DNA of 64,000 nucleotides from Paenibacillus dendritiformis (GTDB lineage: Bacteria; Bacillota; Bacilli; Paenibacillales; Paenibacillaceae). The position numbers and the translations under genes are program-made. This document shows positions 25,500 through 34,810 of the stretch, piece after piece. The notes below the pieces were generated by a model. That model was not told the origin of the DNA and searched no databases. It worked only from the letters and a program-made list of their open reading frames with translations. The stretch lies in assembly GCF_021654795.1 (NCBI RefSeq), contig NZ_AP025344.1, positions 5,022,501 through 5,086,500 on the forward strand, given 5' to 3'. Position 1 is the first letter of the stretch. Each line of letters starts with the position of its first letter.

Positions 25500-25647
25500 C
25501 GTAAATCCACCTTTCTGTCTGCAAGAAAGACCGCTGGCAAGGGACTGAGTCTAATGCTCAAATCCGTCCGCCAGCGGCCCGTAAACTATTGCAATCCGGC
25601 CAGTGGGGCCGGATCCCGATCTATGTTTATTCCCGGAGGGCTTGCTC
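25500..25647. other. Hairpin-rich spacer between tkt and rarD
   Basis: ATCCGGCC (25594-25601) pairs with GGCCGGAT (25607-25614), and CCGCTGGC with GCCAGCGG (about 25530-25577). These may end tkt transcription, although no T-tract follows. Confidence 0.4.
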
Positions 25648-27666
25648 TTAGAGCAATGCCTTCACGCGGCTGACGACATTCTCTACCGTGAAGCCGTATT
25701 CGGCCATGACACGGTCGCCAGGCGCGGATGCGCCGAACGTCGAGATGCCCAAGATGTCGCCTTGATCGCCGACATAGCGTTCCCATCCGAATGGATGAGC
25801 CATTTCCACCGCCAGGCGGGCTTTGACATTCGGCAGCAGGACGGAATCCTTGTATTCCTGCGGCTGCTTGTCGAACAAGTCCCAGCTCGGCATGCTGATG
25901 ACGCGAACGTGGATGCCTTCTTCAGCCAGCGCTTGCTGTGCCCGTACAGCGAGCTGCACCTCGGATCCCGTCGCGATAATCTGCGCCTGCGGTTGCCCGT
26001 TCGCCGCCTCGCTGGCGACATACGCGCCGCGGGCCACGCCTTCGCGCGCGCGTTCCGCCGACGTCTCCAGAATCGGCAGGTTCTGGCGCGTCAGGACGAG
26101 CACGACCGGATTCGAACGGTTCTCCATCGCATACGCCCACGCAGCCGATGTCTCGTTGCCGTCAGCCGGACGGATCACCGTCAAGCCCGGAATGATGCGG
26201 ACGGAAGCCAACTGTTCGATCGGCTCATGCGTAGGTCCGTCTTCGCCGACCGCGATGCTGTCATGCGTCAGCACGTATGTGACCGGAAGCTGCATCAAGG
26301 CAGACAGCCGCACCGCCGGCCGGAGGTAATCCGTGAACACGAAGAAGGTGCCGCCGTATACCTTCACGCCGCCGTGCAGCGCCATGCCGTTCATCGCTGC
26401 CGCCATCGCGAACTCGCGGACGCCGAAGTAAATGTTGCGGCCGTCATATTGGCCCGGACGGTAGACCGGCAGGCCTTTGAGGTGCGTCATCGTGGAGCTC
26501 TCCAGATCCGCCGATCCGCCCATCAGATTCGGCACATTGCCCGCCAAGCCGTTCAGCGCGTTCCCGGAAGCGACGCGTGTCGATACCGGCTTGTCCTCTG
26601 CCGTGTAGGCCGGAAGATTCGCATCCCAATTTCCGGGAAGCTCGCCCTTCACCGCAGTCTCGAACTGAGCGGCCAATTCCGGATACGCCTGCTTATACTG
26701 CTGGAACATCCGATCCCAGGCTTCGTTCGCCTGGATCCCCTTCTTTTTCACATTCTCTTCGAAATGCTTGTATACTTCTTCCGGCACGAAGAAATCTTCA
26801 TGCTCCCATTGGTAGAACTGCTTCGTCAGCTTCGCTTCCTCCGGCCCGAGCGGGGAACCGTGGGTGCCGCCATGACCGCCCTTGCCTTGCTTGTTCGGGC
26901 TGCCGTAGCCGATCACCGTTTTCACTTCGATGAGCGTCGGCTTATCCGACACCTGCTTCGCCTGCTCCACCGCGCGCGCGAGCGCGTCGAGATCGTTGCC
27001 GTCCTCGACCAGCAGGGTCTGCCAGCCGTACGCTTCATAGCGCTGGCGCACATTCTCGCTGAAGGACAAGTCCGCTTCTCCGTCCAGCGTAATATTATTG
27101 GAATCGTACAACACGATTAATTTGCCCAACTTCAAGTGGCCGGCCAGAGATGCCGCCTCGCTTGCCACGCCTTCCATCATGTCCCCGTCGCCGCAGATGA
27201 CGAAGGTATGATGATCAATGACTGAATAACCGTCACGGTTGTAAGTGGCTCCCATTTGCGCCTCGGCCATTGCCATGCCGACAGCCATGGCGATGCCTTG
27301 GCCCAGCGGACCGGTCGTCGCGTCTACCCCTGCTGTATGGCCGAACTCAGGATGACCCGGCGTCTTGCTGCCCCATTGGCGGAACTGCTTGATTTCATCC
27401 ATCGGAAGATCATAGCCGCTCAGATGAAGCAAGCCGTAGAGCAGCATCGATCCGTGGCCCGCGGACAATACGAAGCGGTCACGGTTAATCCATGTCGGAT
27501 TGGCCGGGTTATGCGTCATCTCTTTCGCGAACAGATGGTAACCCATCGGTGCAGCCCCCATCGGCATTCCCGGATGTCCCGACTTCGCTTTTTCGATCGC
27601 ATCGATAGCCAAAGTTCGGATGGCCGCTACAGAGAGCGTGTCCAATTGCGCTTGGTTGACAGTCAT
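25648..27666 (-). CDS. tkt: Transketolase
   Basis: This is a 672-residue enzyme of full family length. It has KSGHPGMPMGAAPMGY, FVLSAGHGSMLLYGLLHL, the thiamine diphosphate motif CGDGDMMEGVASEAASLAG...DSNNITLDG, the pyrimidine-domain EDGPTHEPIEQLASVR and the C-terminal transketolase domain. It moves two-carbon units in the pentose phosphate pathway, linked to pgi nearby only by metabolism. GGAGG before the ATG at 27666 was decisive; the frame is open 47 codons further upstream. Confidence 0.96.
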   Translation of the reverse strand: MTVNQAQLDTLSVAAIRTLAIDAIEKAKSGHPGMPMGAAPMGYHLFAKEMTHNPANPTWINRDRFVLSAGHGSMLLYGLLHLSGYDLPMDEIKQFRQWGSKTPGHPEFGHTAGVDATTGPLGQGIAMAVGMAMAEAQMGATYNRDGYSVIDHHTFVICGDGDMMEGVASEAASLAGHLKLGKLIVLYDSNNITLDGEADLSFSENVRQRYEAYGWQTLLVEDGNDLDALARAVEQAKQVSDKPTLIEVKTVIGYGSPNKQGKGGHGGTHGSPLGPEEAKLTKQFYQWEHEDFFVPEEVYKHFEENVKKKGIQANEAWDRMFQQYKQAYPELAAQFETAVKGELPGNWDANLPAYTAEDKPVSTRVASGNALNGLAGNVPNLMGGSADLESSTMTHLKGLPVYRPGQYDGRNIYFGVREFAMAAAMNGMALHGGVKVYGGTFFVFTDYLRPAVRLSALMQLPVTYVLTHDSIAVGEDGPTHEPIEQLASVRIIPGLTVIRPADGNETSAAWAYAMENRSNPVVLVLTRQNLPILETSAERAREGVARGAYVASEAANGQPQAQIIATGSEVQLAVRAQQALAEEGIHVRVISMPSWDLFDKQPQEYKDSVLLPNVKARLAVEMAHPFGWERYVGDQGDILGISTFGASAPGDRVMAEYGFTVENVVSRVKALL

Positions 27667-27924
27667 TGCTGATTTCCTCCTCATATCCTTCTCTGTCCAA
27701 GCGAACGAGGGGCAAGGCCATTCGCCCGCCCTCGCTCGACTTGTCCTTTTATGCATTTGATTTATTGTACCATTACTATTCCTTCGACGCCACTTTTTAC
27801 ATGGCAAAAACCCGCCTGGATCCGGATTGAAATCATTGCCATAAAAGGTCGGACACCGATTCTATTATGGTTAGAATCCCGGCTCGGCATGCGCGGTTCC
27901 GCGGAGCAGGCCGGCATCAAACGC
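27667..27924. other. Leader region of tkt
   Basis: No gene is visible. A minus-strand TACAAT at about 27766-27771 may be the -10 of the tkt promoter; no clear -35 was found. Confidence 0.4.
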
Positions 27925-27956
27925 GGCAACGCCCTTCTGTAGCGAAGGGCGTTGCC
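27925..27956 (-). terminator. Perfect 13-bp hairpin downstream of purU
   Basis: GGCAACGCCCTTC pairs perfectly with GAAGGGCGTTGCC around a six-base loop, 63 bases past the purU stop. The following minus-strand bases GCGTTTG are only moderately T-rich. Confidence 0.6.
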
Positions 27957-28018
27957 GTTGACTATTACATTTCAGCGATGCTCAAAAAGTCCGGTTTTCC
28001 CCGATTTGAACCGCCTTA

Positions 28019-28924
28019 TTAATTGAATACGACCGTCTTGTTCTGGTGCACCAGAATCCGGTCTTCGATATGCCAATGAACGGCCCGCGCAAGGACGACG
28101 CGCTCTATCGTGCGTCCCATCCGTTTCAGCTCGTCCACATCGGCGCGATGCGTGACCCGCTCCACGTCCTGCTCGATAATCGGTCCGCCGTCCAGTTCCT
28201 CCGTCACATAGTGCGCCGTCGCGCCGATCAGCTTGACGCCGCGGACGTAGGCCTGCTGATAAGGCTTGCCTCCGATAAAAGCCGGCAGGAAGGAGTGGTG
28301 TATATTGATGATCCGGTTCGGATACCGTTCGATGAACTCCGGAGCGATGATCTGCATGTAGCGGGCCAATATAATAAGGTCCGCCTTCCCTTCGACCGCT
28401 TCCAGCTGCCGGCGCGCCGCTTCCGGCTTATTGTCCGGGGTGACCGGAATATGCACGTACGGAATGCCGAAGGACTCAACGTAGTCCCGCATATCCGGAT
28501 GATTGCTTACGACCATCGCAATGTCGGCGTCCAGATCGCCGGCCTGCCACTGCCAGAGCAGTTCAACGAGGCAGTGATCCTCCTTCGATACAAAAATCGC
28601 CAACCGCTTCTTCTGACTCACCCGCGAAAAGCGCCACTCCATCTTGAATTCTTGCGCGATGACGCGGAAATCCTCCTCCATCTGCGGCAGCCGCTGCTCC
28701 AATCCGGCCATGTCGAACTCGATCCGCATGAAAAACATGCCGCCTTCCGGATCCAATGTATATTGGTCCGATTGAACGATATTCGCTTCATGCTCGTACA
28801 GGAAGCGCGATACCGCCGCGACGATGCCGGCCCGATCCGGGCAGGAGATAAGCATGCGCGCGCGGTTCCGCGTGTTCTCGCCGGCCTGCTCGCGGGCGTG
28901 AACCATCGTATGCTGGTGCTTCAT
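28019..28924 (-). CDS. purU: Formyltetrahydrofolate deformylase
   Basis: This 301-residue protein has an N-terminal ACT domain (LISCPDRAGIVAAVSRFLYEHEANIVQSDQ, residues about 24-53) and a C-terminal formyltransferase domain with the active-site segment NIHHSFLPAFIGGKPYQQAY and GATAHYVTEELDGGPIIEQD. This is the PurU arrangement. It releases formate from 10-formyltetrahydrofolate, balancing one-carbon pools. GGAGG lies 10 bases before the ATG. Confidence 0.95.
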   Translation of the reverse strand: MKHQHTMVHAREQAGENTRNRARMLISCPDRAGIVAAVSRFLYEHEANIVQSDQYTLDPEGGMFFMRIEFDMAGLEQRLPQMEEDFRVIAQEFKMEWRFSRVSQKKRLAIFVSKEDHCLVELLWQWQAGDLDADIAMVVSNHPDMRDYVESFGIPYVHIPVTPDNKPEAARRQLEAVEGKADLIILARYMQIIAPEFIERYPNRIINIHHSFLPAFIGGKPYQQAYVRGVKLIGATAHYVTEELDGGPIIEQDVERVTHRADVDELKRMGRTIERVVLARAVHWHIEDRILVHQNKTVVFN

Positions 28925-29031
28925 GAGCCTATGTCCTCCACTGATCCAATATTGGTCTATCGTTCTCTCTATTATCCGCTTTTAGCCCGGGCCACCAGCT
29001 CTCGGCCATCGCGGCCCGCGGGGCCCGCAGG

Positions 29032-30150
29032 CTATTCCGCGGCTTGTCCCGTATACCATGCGGTAATGCGCTGATTAATCTCTTCCTCCGTCCGATCCGG
29101 CAGCAGCTCCGCATCCACGATCATATCGTACAGCCGCTCCATCGGCTCGCGCGGGTCGGCTTTCTTCGCCTTGGCGTCGTTTTTGAGCACATTCCACGTC
29201 TCGAGCACGAAGTCGCGGCAGTGAACATCCTGCTTCTCGAAGAAGTGGCGCATCCGCTCGACGTCCTCCCAGAACTCCTCGCCGAAGCGTTCCTTGGCGT
29301 CGCCGCGCAGGAGCGCGATCTCCGCCTCGTACATTGGGCGCTGCTGCTTCGAATCTTTGCCGATCCACGGCGTCTCCAGAATGAACGGCCTGCCGAGCAG
29401 CGCTTCATGCTGCACGACATTGCGGATCGCGTCAAAGCCGAGATAGCCCGCTCCGATAGGCGCATGGCGGTCCTTGGCCGCTCCGGTCGGATTTTTGCTG
29501 TCATTGATATGAACGACGGCGATGCGGCCGAGGCCGATCACGCGGTCGAACTCCTCCAGCACGCCGTCCAGATCGTTGACGATATCGTAGCCGGCGTCAT
29601 GAATGTGGCAGGTGTCCAGACACACGGTCAGGCGGCCGTTGTCCTCGACCTTGTCGATAATCGCCGCGATCTCCTCGAAGCTCCGGCCGACCTCGGTGCC
29701 TTTGCCCGCCATCGTCTCCAGCGCGATGTTCACATTCGTCTCCTTCGTGTTCCGCAACACTTCATTCAAGCCTTCCGCAATGCGGTTGATCCCGTATTCG
29801 GCATCCTTGTCCGTGTAGGCTCCCGGATGAAGCACGATATTATTGACGCCGATGCAATCCGTGCGGTGAATCTCATCCTGCAGGAACGACACGGCCAATT
29901 CGAACGTCGCCGGCTTGTACGATCCAAGGTTGATAATATAAGGCGCGTGCACCACGATCTCGTCGATGCCGTGCTTGTTCATCAGCTCCTTGCCTTCCTC
30001 GATGAACAGCTTGTCAATCGGTTTGCGCCGCGTATTCTGAGGCGCTCCGGTATATATCATGAACGAGCTGGAGCCATAGCTTATCGCTTCCTTCGTCGCG
30101 GTCAACAGCCCTTTTTCGGAAAAGGATACATGAGAACCAATCTTCAGCAT
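29032..30150 (-). CDS. nfo: Deoxyribonuclease IV (endonuclease IV family)
   Basis: This 372-residue protein has a TIM-barrel AP endonuclease fold: IGSHVSFSEKGL at the start, VHAPYIINLGS, VLHPGAYTD, NIALETMAGKGTEVG, VCLDTCHIHDAGYD, VVHINDSKNP, DRHAPIGAGYLGF and FILETPW, together carrying the metal-binding His/Glu/Asp set. It cuts at abasic sites in DNA repair. Typical Nfo is about 280-300 residues; here about 75 extra residues follow the barrel, highly charged and probably helical. GAGAGGAG precedes the ATG at 30150. Confidence 0.92.
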   Translation of the reverse strand: MLKIGSHVSFSEKGLLTATKEAISYGSSSFMIYTGAPQNTRRKPIDKLFIEEGKELMNKHGIDEIVVHAPYIINLGSYKPATFELAVSFLQDEIHRTDCIGVNNIVLHPGAYTDKDAEYGINRIAEGLNEVLRNTKETNVNIALETMAGKGTEVGRSFEEIAAIIDKVEDNGRLTVCLDTCHIHDAGYDIVNDLDGVLEEFDRVIGLGRIAVVHINDSKNPTGAAKDRHAPIGAGYLGFDAIRNVVQHEALLGRPFILETPWIGKDSKQQRPMYEAEIALLRGDAKERFGEEFWEDVERMRHFFEKQDVHCRDFVLETWNVLKNDAKAKKADPREPMERLYDMIVDAELLPDRTEEEINQRITAWYTGQAAE

Positions 30151-30328
30151 ACGTTCTCTCCTCTCAAATCATTTCCCTTATTCTACAAGGATTATCGAAA
30201 TAAATCTAGGAATGCGGTATAATTTCTATAGCTTATCATTTATGTTCATATAAGGCCGATTTCGGTATAAAGCTTCGGAAAAATACGCGCAAAAAGCGAA
30301 TTTTGATCATCCGGTGAGGTGAAATGGA

Positions 30329-30796
30329 GTGCGTTCCTTCTTCTATTTACCATTCATGGCCGAGGGGCCTAACAAGTGGTTCATGAATTCGATCGCGTTT
30401 TGGACTTTCGTTCTTCTTGGGCTGATGGCGATCGGCGGGTTTTTCATGTTCCGCAAGTTTCTCAAAGTGCTGCCGAAGAGCGACGGCATGTCCAAGCTCG
30501 ACTGGCAAAATTACTGGGTGGAGCGAAGCCGGGAGATGTGGACCGAGGATACGAAGGCATTCCTGGACATGCTGGTAGCCCCGGTTCCGAAGCCGTTCCG
30601 CGATATCGCGCGCCACTCCATCGCCGCCAAGATCGGTGAGGTCGCCATTGAGAGCGGCGCCGCGGAAGTAACCCGCGAGCACTGCATCAAGGGTTATATC
30701 ATGGCGACGCCCAAGCGGGATTACCGCAGCCTTGTCCGCTACCTGGACAAAAACAACATCGACTACAGTCCATACCGGCATCTGTTGAACAAATAG
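30329..30796 (+). CDS. DUF2621 family membrane-anchored protein
   Basis: This 155-residue protein has one N-terminal membrane helix (residues about 20-42), then a cytoplasmic domain with DWQNYWVERSREMWTEDTKAFLDMLVAPVPKPFRDIARHSIAAKIGEVA, which I recognise as the DUF2621 family of Bacillota. Its function is unknown. GAGGTG lies 8-10 bases before the GTG at 30329; an ATG at 30356 is an alternative but would shorten the pre-helix segment. Confidence 0.78.
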   Translation: MRSFFYLPFMAEGPNKWFMNSIAFWTFVLLGLMAIGGFFMFRKFLKVLPKSDGMSKLDWQNYWVERSREMWTEDTKAFLDMLVAPVPKPFRDIARHSIAAKIGEVAIESGAAEVTREHCIKGYIMATPKRDYRSLVRYLDKNNIDYSPYRHLLNK

Positions 30797-30834
30797 CCGT
30801 CCGCTGGCAGGGCAGCGTTCGAGGGGGGATTGGA

Positions 30835-31740
30835 TTGAAAATCATGATTAGCGGCGGGACCGGACTAATCGGGAAAGCGCTGTACAGAGCATGGCTGGAG
30901 CAAGGACACGAGGTTATTATTTTGTCGCGCTCCGGCACGAAGCTGCGGGCGAAGAAGACGCACCCGCATGTGCATGTCGTCAGTTGGTCCGAGCTGGAGA
31001 ATCATCCCCCAAGCTGCCGCGGCGCCGACGTGGTGGTCAATCTGGCCGGCGAGACGATCAGCCAGCGGTGGACGGTGACGGCGAAGAACCGGATCGTCGC
31101 TTCGCGCATCGTGCCTGCCCGCAGGCTCGCGGAATGGGCGGAGCAGCAGCCGCGCAAGCTCCCCTTGCTCATCAATGCCTCCGGCAGCTCGGGATACGGT
31201 TCGTCCGAGACCGAGGTCTTTGACGAAAAAAGCCCGCTTGCGGGACAGGATTTTTTGTCGGATGTCATCCGGCAATGGGAGGCCGCGGCTGACGCGATTC
31301 CCGCCGAACGCCGCGTCAAGCTCCGCATCGCTCCCGTGCTCTCCAATGACGGCGGCGTCTTTCCTCTCATGAGATTGCCCTACAAGCTCGGCTTCGGCGG
31401 CAGAGTCGGCAGCGGCCGTCAGCCCTTCTCCTGGATTCATATCGATGATATGGTGCGGCTGATCGATTATGCCGTGCAGGAACCTGCCCTGTCCGGTCCC
31501 GTCAATGCCAGCGCCCCGGAGGCGGTGACGAACGATGAATTCGGCCGGAAGCTGGGAGCCGTCTATCGCCGTCCCCACTGGTTCCCTGCGCCCGCCTGGG
31601 CGATCAAGCTGGCGCTCGGCGAGATGTCGATGCTGATATTGGAAGGACAACGCGTCTATCCCGCCGCCGCCTTGAACGCCGGGTTCGCCTTCCGTTACGG
31701 GAAGCTGGGTGACGCGCTGCGTGCGCTCCGGGACGAGTAG
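30835..31740 (+). CDS. TIGR01777 family NAD-dependent epimerase-like protein
   Basis: This 301-residue protein of the extended SDR fold begins MKIMISGGTGLIGKAL (Rossmann glycine motif). It has VVNLAGETISQRWT, NASGSSGYG and FSWIHIDDMVRLI, and ends with a DUF1731 domain containing LGEMSMLILEGQRVYPAAALNAGFAFRY. This defines the TIGR01777 family (YfhF in Bacillus, YfcH in E. coli); the substrate is unknown. The start is TTG at 30835 behind GAGGGGGG, 38 bases after the DUF2621 gene, so the two are probably cotranscribed. Confidence 0.9.
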   Translation: MKIMISGGTGLIGKALYRAWLEQGHEVIILSRSGTKLRAKKTHPHVHVVSWSELENHPPSCRGADVVVNLAGETISQRWTVTAKNRIVASRIVPARRLAEWAEQQPRKLPLLINASGSSGYGSSETEVFDEKSPLAGQDFLSDVIRQWEAAADAIPAERRVKLRIAPVLSNDGGVFPLMRLPYKLGFGGRVGSGRQPFSWIHIDDMVRLIDYAVQEPALSGPVNASAPEAVTNDEFGRKLGAVYRRPHWFPAPAWAIKLALGEMSMLILEGQRVYPAAALNAGFAFRYGKLGDALRALRDE

Positions 31741-31960
31741 GCGCAGTCTCTTTAACTTCCGGGAATCCGCGTTCTTCTATCACAGCAATCTATGCAGCAG
31801 TGCAGCGGTACGCTAAATTGAGCGCCAACGCGAGATGGCATGCCGCGCCTTTGTCGCATGGCTGACGGTGCCTGTCCTTATGACAGACGCCGTTTTTTGC
31901 GTTTGCGGCTTCTCTGCTCCCTTTTGGGCCTTTGCTTCTTTTCCCCAAAATGAAATCAAC
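31741..31960. other. Intergenic region before peptide transporter operon
   Basis: No coding sequence is evident. The terminator at 31865-31899 lies about 125 bases past the previous stop, so a long 3' tail or a small RNA could end there. Confidence 0.4.
31865..31899 (+). terminator. Rho-independent terminator
   Basis: ACGG...CTGTC pairs with GACAG...CCGT around a short loop and is followed by TTTTTT. Confidence 0.75.
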
Positions 31961-31968
31961 TTTTAATG

Positions 31969-31997
31969 TTGACTTATCCGATCGGATTAATTAAAAT
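31969..31997 (+). promoter_or_regulatory. Promoter of peptide/nickel transporter operon with internal palindrome
   Basis: TTGACT and TAAAAT are 17 bases apart. The spacer contains the perfect 12-base palindrome ATCCGATCGGAT (31976-31987), a plausible operator. It lies about 55 bases before the binding-protein gene. Confidence 0.65.
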
Positions 31998-32050
31998 TTG
32001 GCTTACATTTCAATGATTTTCCATCTCATCGTCCAGGAGGTAATTCATTC

Positions 32051-33760
32051 ATGGCCAAATTGATCCGCACGCTCGTCCTGCTGTCCCTGCTCGGAGGCTT
32101 GGCCGCCGGCTGCGGAGACCAGCCCTCTGCCGCTTCCGGCCAGGAGTCTGCCGCCGCTGACGTCAGCACGAGCGTTGTACATTTGGGGACTGATCTCATT
32201 CCTGCTTCAGATATCAGCAAGCTGCCGGAAGCCGCCAAGAAGCGAAGCGGTACCTTTGTCGCCGGCCTGATCGAGCCAAGCGGGGCGTTCACGCCGCATT
32301 TCCACCAGAGCGGCTATGACGGCAATGTCGCGTCCGTCCTGTTCGCTCCGCTGGTCACCGTCGACAAAACGGGACTCCCTATTCCGCTGCTGGCAGAGAA
32401 GTGGGAGATATCTTCCGACCAGCTTACGTATACCTACAAGCTGCGCAAAGGCTTGAAGTTCAGCGACGGTTCGCCGCTGACCGCGGACGATGTCGCCTTT
32501 ACGCTGACCATTCTGCATGACAAGGCCTATGACGGGGGCACGGACATTTTCCAGACTCATATCAAAGGCGGGCAGGCCTACAAGGAGGGCAAGACTGAGA
32601 AGATCGAAGGCATCCGGGTCATCGATCCGCTGACGATCGAGATTACGACGGAGCAGGTGAACGCGACCGCTCTGCTGACCCTTGGCGGGATGGTGCTGTC
32701 GAAGGCTTACTATGGCAAAGACTACGCGCCTGGCCACCTCGACTATATTCGCGGGCTGCACGCGAAGCCGGTGGGCGCAGGTCCCTACAAGCTGGAGAAG
32801 CATCTGCCGGGGCAGGAAATCCGGTTTATCGCGAACGAGTACTATTTTGCCGGGAAGCCGCAGGTCGAACGGTTCATTTATAAGACGACCGAGGGCGACA
32901 CGTTCCAGTTCCTGGAGACGGGTGAACAGGACTTCGCTTCCTTCGCGGCGACACAAGATAATCTGGAGAAGCTGCAGCGGCTAGGCTTCGTCAATCTGCA
33001 ATTGAATACCTCCAGCGCTTACGGCTATATCGCGTTCAATCACCACAAGGCTTATTTGCAGGATAAAAAGGTTCGCCAAGCGCTCATCTATGGACTGGAT
33101 CGCAAGACGATCGTCGAGGGCGTGTCGCAGGGCTCCGCTCAAGTCGCCAATGTGCCTGTCTCTCCTACCTCCTGGGCCTATACGGAGGAGGGCATCAACC
33201 CGTACGACTATGATCCGGACAAAGCGAAGCAGCTGCTGGAGGAAGCGGGCTGGAAAGCCGGGGCGCAAGGCATCCGGGAAAAAGACGGGCAAAAGCTGGT
33301 CATCCGCTATCTGTCCTCCAAGAGCAAAAACAGCGATGCCTTCATTGCCATCGCCAAAGAAAATTATGAAGCGATCGGCATCCAATTCGAGCCGGAGCAG
33401 TTCGCCGACTTCAACGCGCTGCGGGCCAAGGTTGAGGGCGGAGATTACGATCTCGCCAGCTTCTCGACGCCGATGATCATTGATCCGGCATACGGCGTGG
33501 CCCATTTCGCCACGGAGGAGGCGGAAGGCTACTCCAATCCAGCCGTCGACAAGCTCATTCAGGAAGGGCTGGGAACATTGGACACCGAGAAGCGGAAGGA
33601 AATCTACAAAAAGCTGTATCAGGAGCTGAACGAGGATCCGCCGTACATCTTTTACAGCTATTCGAAGCTGCTCTACGCCTATAACGCCCGGATTCAGGGA
33701 CTTGAGCCGAATCCGTACCGGGGGATCGCCACGAGTCTGCCGTCGATCCGGATCGAATAG
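32051..33760 (+). CDS. Peptide/nickel-type ABC transporter substrate-binding lipoprotein
   Basis: This 569-residue SBP_bac_5 (cluster C) protein has a signal peptide with lipobox LAAGC (Cys21), a linker, and the family segment LLAEKWEISSDQLTYTYKLRKGLKFSDGSPLTADDVAFTL. It binds oligopeptides, dipeptides, nickel or related ligands; the sequence alone does not say which. GGAGG precedes the ATG. It is the first gene of a five-gene plus-strand operon with two permeases and two ATPases. Confidence 0.9.
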   Translation: MAKLIRTLVLLSLLGGLAAGCGDQPSAASGQESAAADVSTSVVHLGTDLIPASDISKLPEAAKKRSGTFVAGLIEPSGAFTPHFHQSGYDGNVASVLFAPLVTVDKTGLPIPLLAEKWEISSDQLTYTYKLRKGLKFSDGSPLTADDVAFTLTILHDKAYDGGTDIFQTHIKGGQAYKEGKTEKIEGIRVIDPLTIEITTEQVNATALLTLGGMVLSKAYYGKDYAPGHLDYIRGLHAKPVGAGPYKLEKHLPGQEIRFIANEYYFAGKPQVERFIYKTTEGDTFQFLETGEQDFASFAATQDNLEKLQRLGFVNLQLNTSSAYGYIAFNHHKAYLQDKKVRQALIYGLDRKTIVEGVSQGSAQVANVPVSPTSWAYTEEGINPYDYDPDKAKQLLEEAGWKAGAQGIREKDGQKLVIRYLSSKSKNSDAFIAIAKENYEAIGIQFEPEQFADFNALRAKVEGGDYDLASFSTPMIIDPAYGVAHFATEEAEGYSNPAVDKLIQEGLGTLDTEKRKEIYKKLYQELNEDPPYIFYSYSKLLYAYNARIQGLEPNPYRGIATSLPSIRIE

Positions 33761-33840
33761 CACTTCCTCCCGCCTGTGGCCATGGGAGCGCGCCGAAGCA
33801 GGCGGGCGGGGTTCATCTTTACTCAAAGGAGGCGCATCAA

Positions 33841-34794
33841 TTGGGCACGTATTTGCTGAGAAGAACGCTGTATATGCTGCTTACGCTGCTGGGCGCATCC
33901 GTCCTTATTTTTGCGCTGTATGCGCTGACGCCGGGCGATTTCGTCGATAACGATATGAATCTGACCCAAGCCCGCAAGCTGGAATTGAAAGAAATGTACG
34001 GTCTGAACAAGCCGGTTATCGAACGTTATCTGATCTGGATGGGCAACGTGCTGAAAGGAAATTTTGGTTACTCCCTCCAGCACCAGCAGCCGATCACGAC
34101 CTTGTTCAGCCAATATATTTGGAACTCCTTCCTGCTCGCGGCCGCTTCTACGTTCCTGACCTGGTTCATCGCCGTTATTATTGGCGTCCTCAGCGCCTAT
34201 AAGCAATATTCCTGGTTCGATCGGATCGTGACGCTCGGCATCTTCGCCGCGATGTCCGTGCCGGTGTTCTTCATCGGGCTGTTCCTCATCAAGCTGCTGG
34301 CGGTCGATGCCAAGCTGCTTCCTCCGGGAGGCATGATTACGACCGGAAGCAATGCGAACGGGCTCGCTTATATTGCGGAGGTCGCGCACCATATGTTTCT
34401 GCCCGTCATGGTGATGACGCTGCTGGGGACCGGCGGGCTGACCCGATATTTCCGGACCCATATGCTGGAATCGATGAAGCAGGACTACGTGCGCACCGCG
34501 CGGGCCAAAGGAATGAGGGAGCGGGCGATTCTGTACCGCCACGCCTTGCGGAATGCGATGCTGCCCGCCATTACGCTCATCGGTTTCGAGCTGCCGGGGC
34601 TGTTCGGCGGTTCGCTGATATTGGAAAAAATCTTCAACTGGCCGGGTATCGGGCAGTTATACATGCAGTCGTTCACCATGCGGGACTATCCCTTGCTCAT
34701 GGGATTCACGATGCTGATCGCGATCCTGACCGTGATCGGCACGTTGCTGTCCGACCTGCTGTATCGTGTCGCCGATCCGCGCGTTCGGCTGTAG
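33841..34794 (+). CDS. Peptide/nickel-type ABC transporter permease (DppB-like)
   Basis: This 317-residue permease has six predicted helices, the N-terminal YLLRRTLYMLLTLLGASVLIFAL and LTPGD features of DppB/OppB, and the EAA loop YVRTARAKGMRERAILYRHALRNAMLP. It forms half of the channel. It starts with TTG at 33841 behind AAAGGAGG. Confidence 0.92.
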   Translation: MGTYLLRRTLYMLLTLLGASVLIFALYALTPGDFVDNDMNLTQARKLELKEMYGLNKPVIERYLIWMGNVLKGNFGYSLQHQQPITTLFSQYIWNSFLLAAASTFLTWFIAVIIGVLSAYKQYSWFDRIVTLGIFAAMSVPVFFIGLFLIKLLAVDAKLLPPGGMITTGSNANGLAYIAEVAHHMFLPVMVMTLLGTGGLTRYFRTHMLESMKQDYVRTARAKGMRERAILYRHALRNAMLPAITLIGFELPGLFGGSLILEKIFNWPGIGQLYMQSFTMRDYPLLMGFTMLIAILTVIGTLLSDLLYRVADPRVRL

Positions 34795-34810
34795 GAAGGA
34801 GGAATCGATC

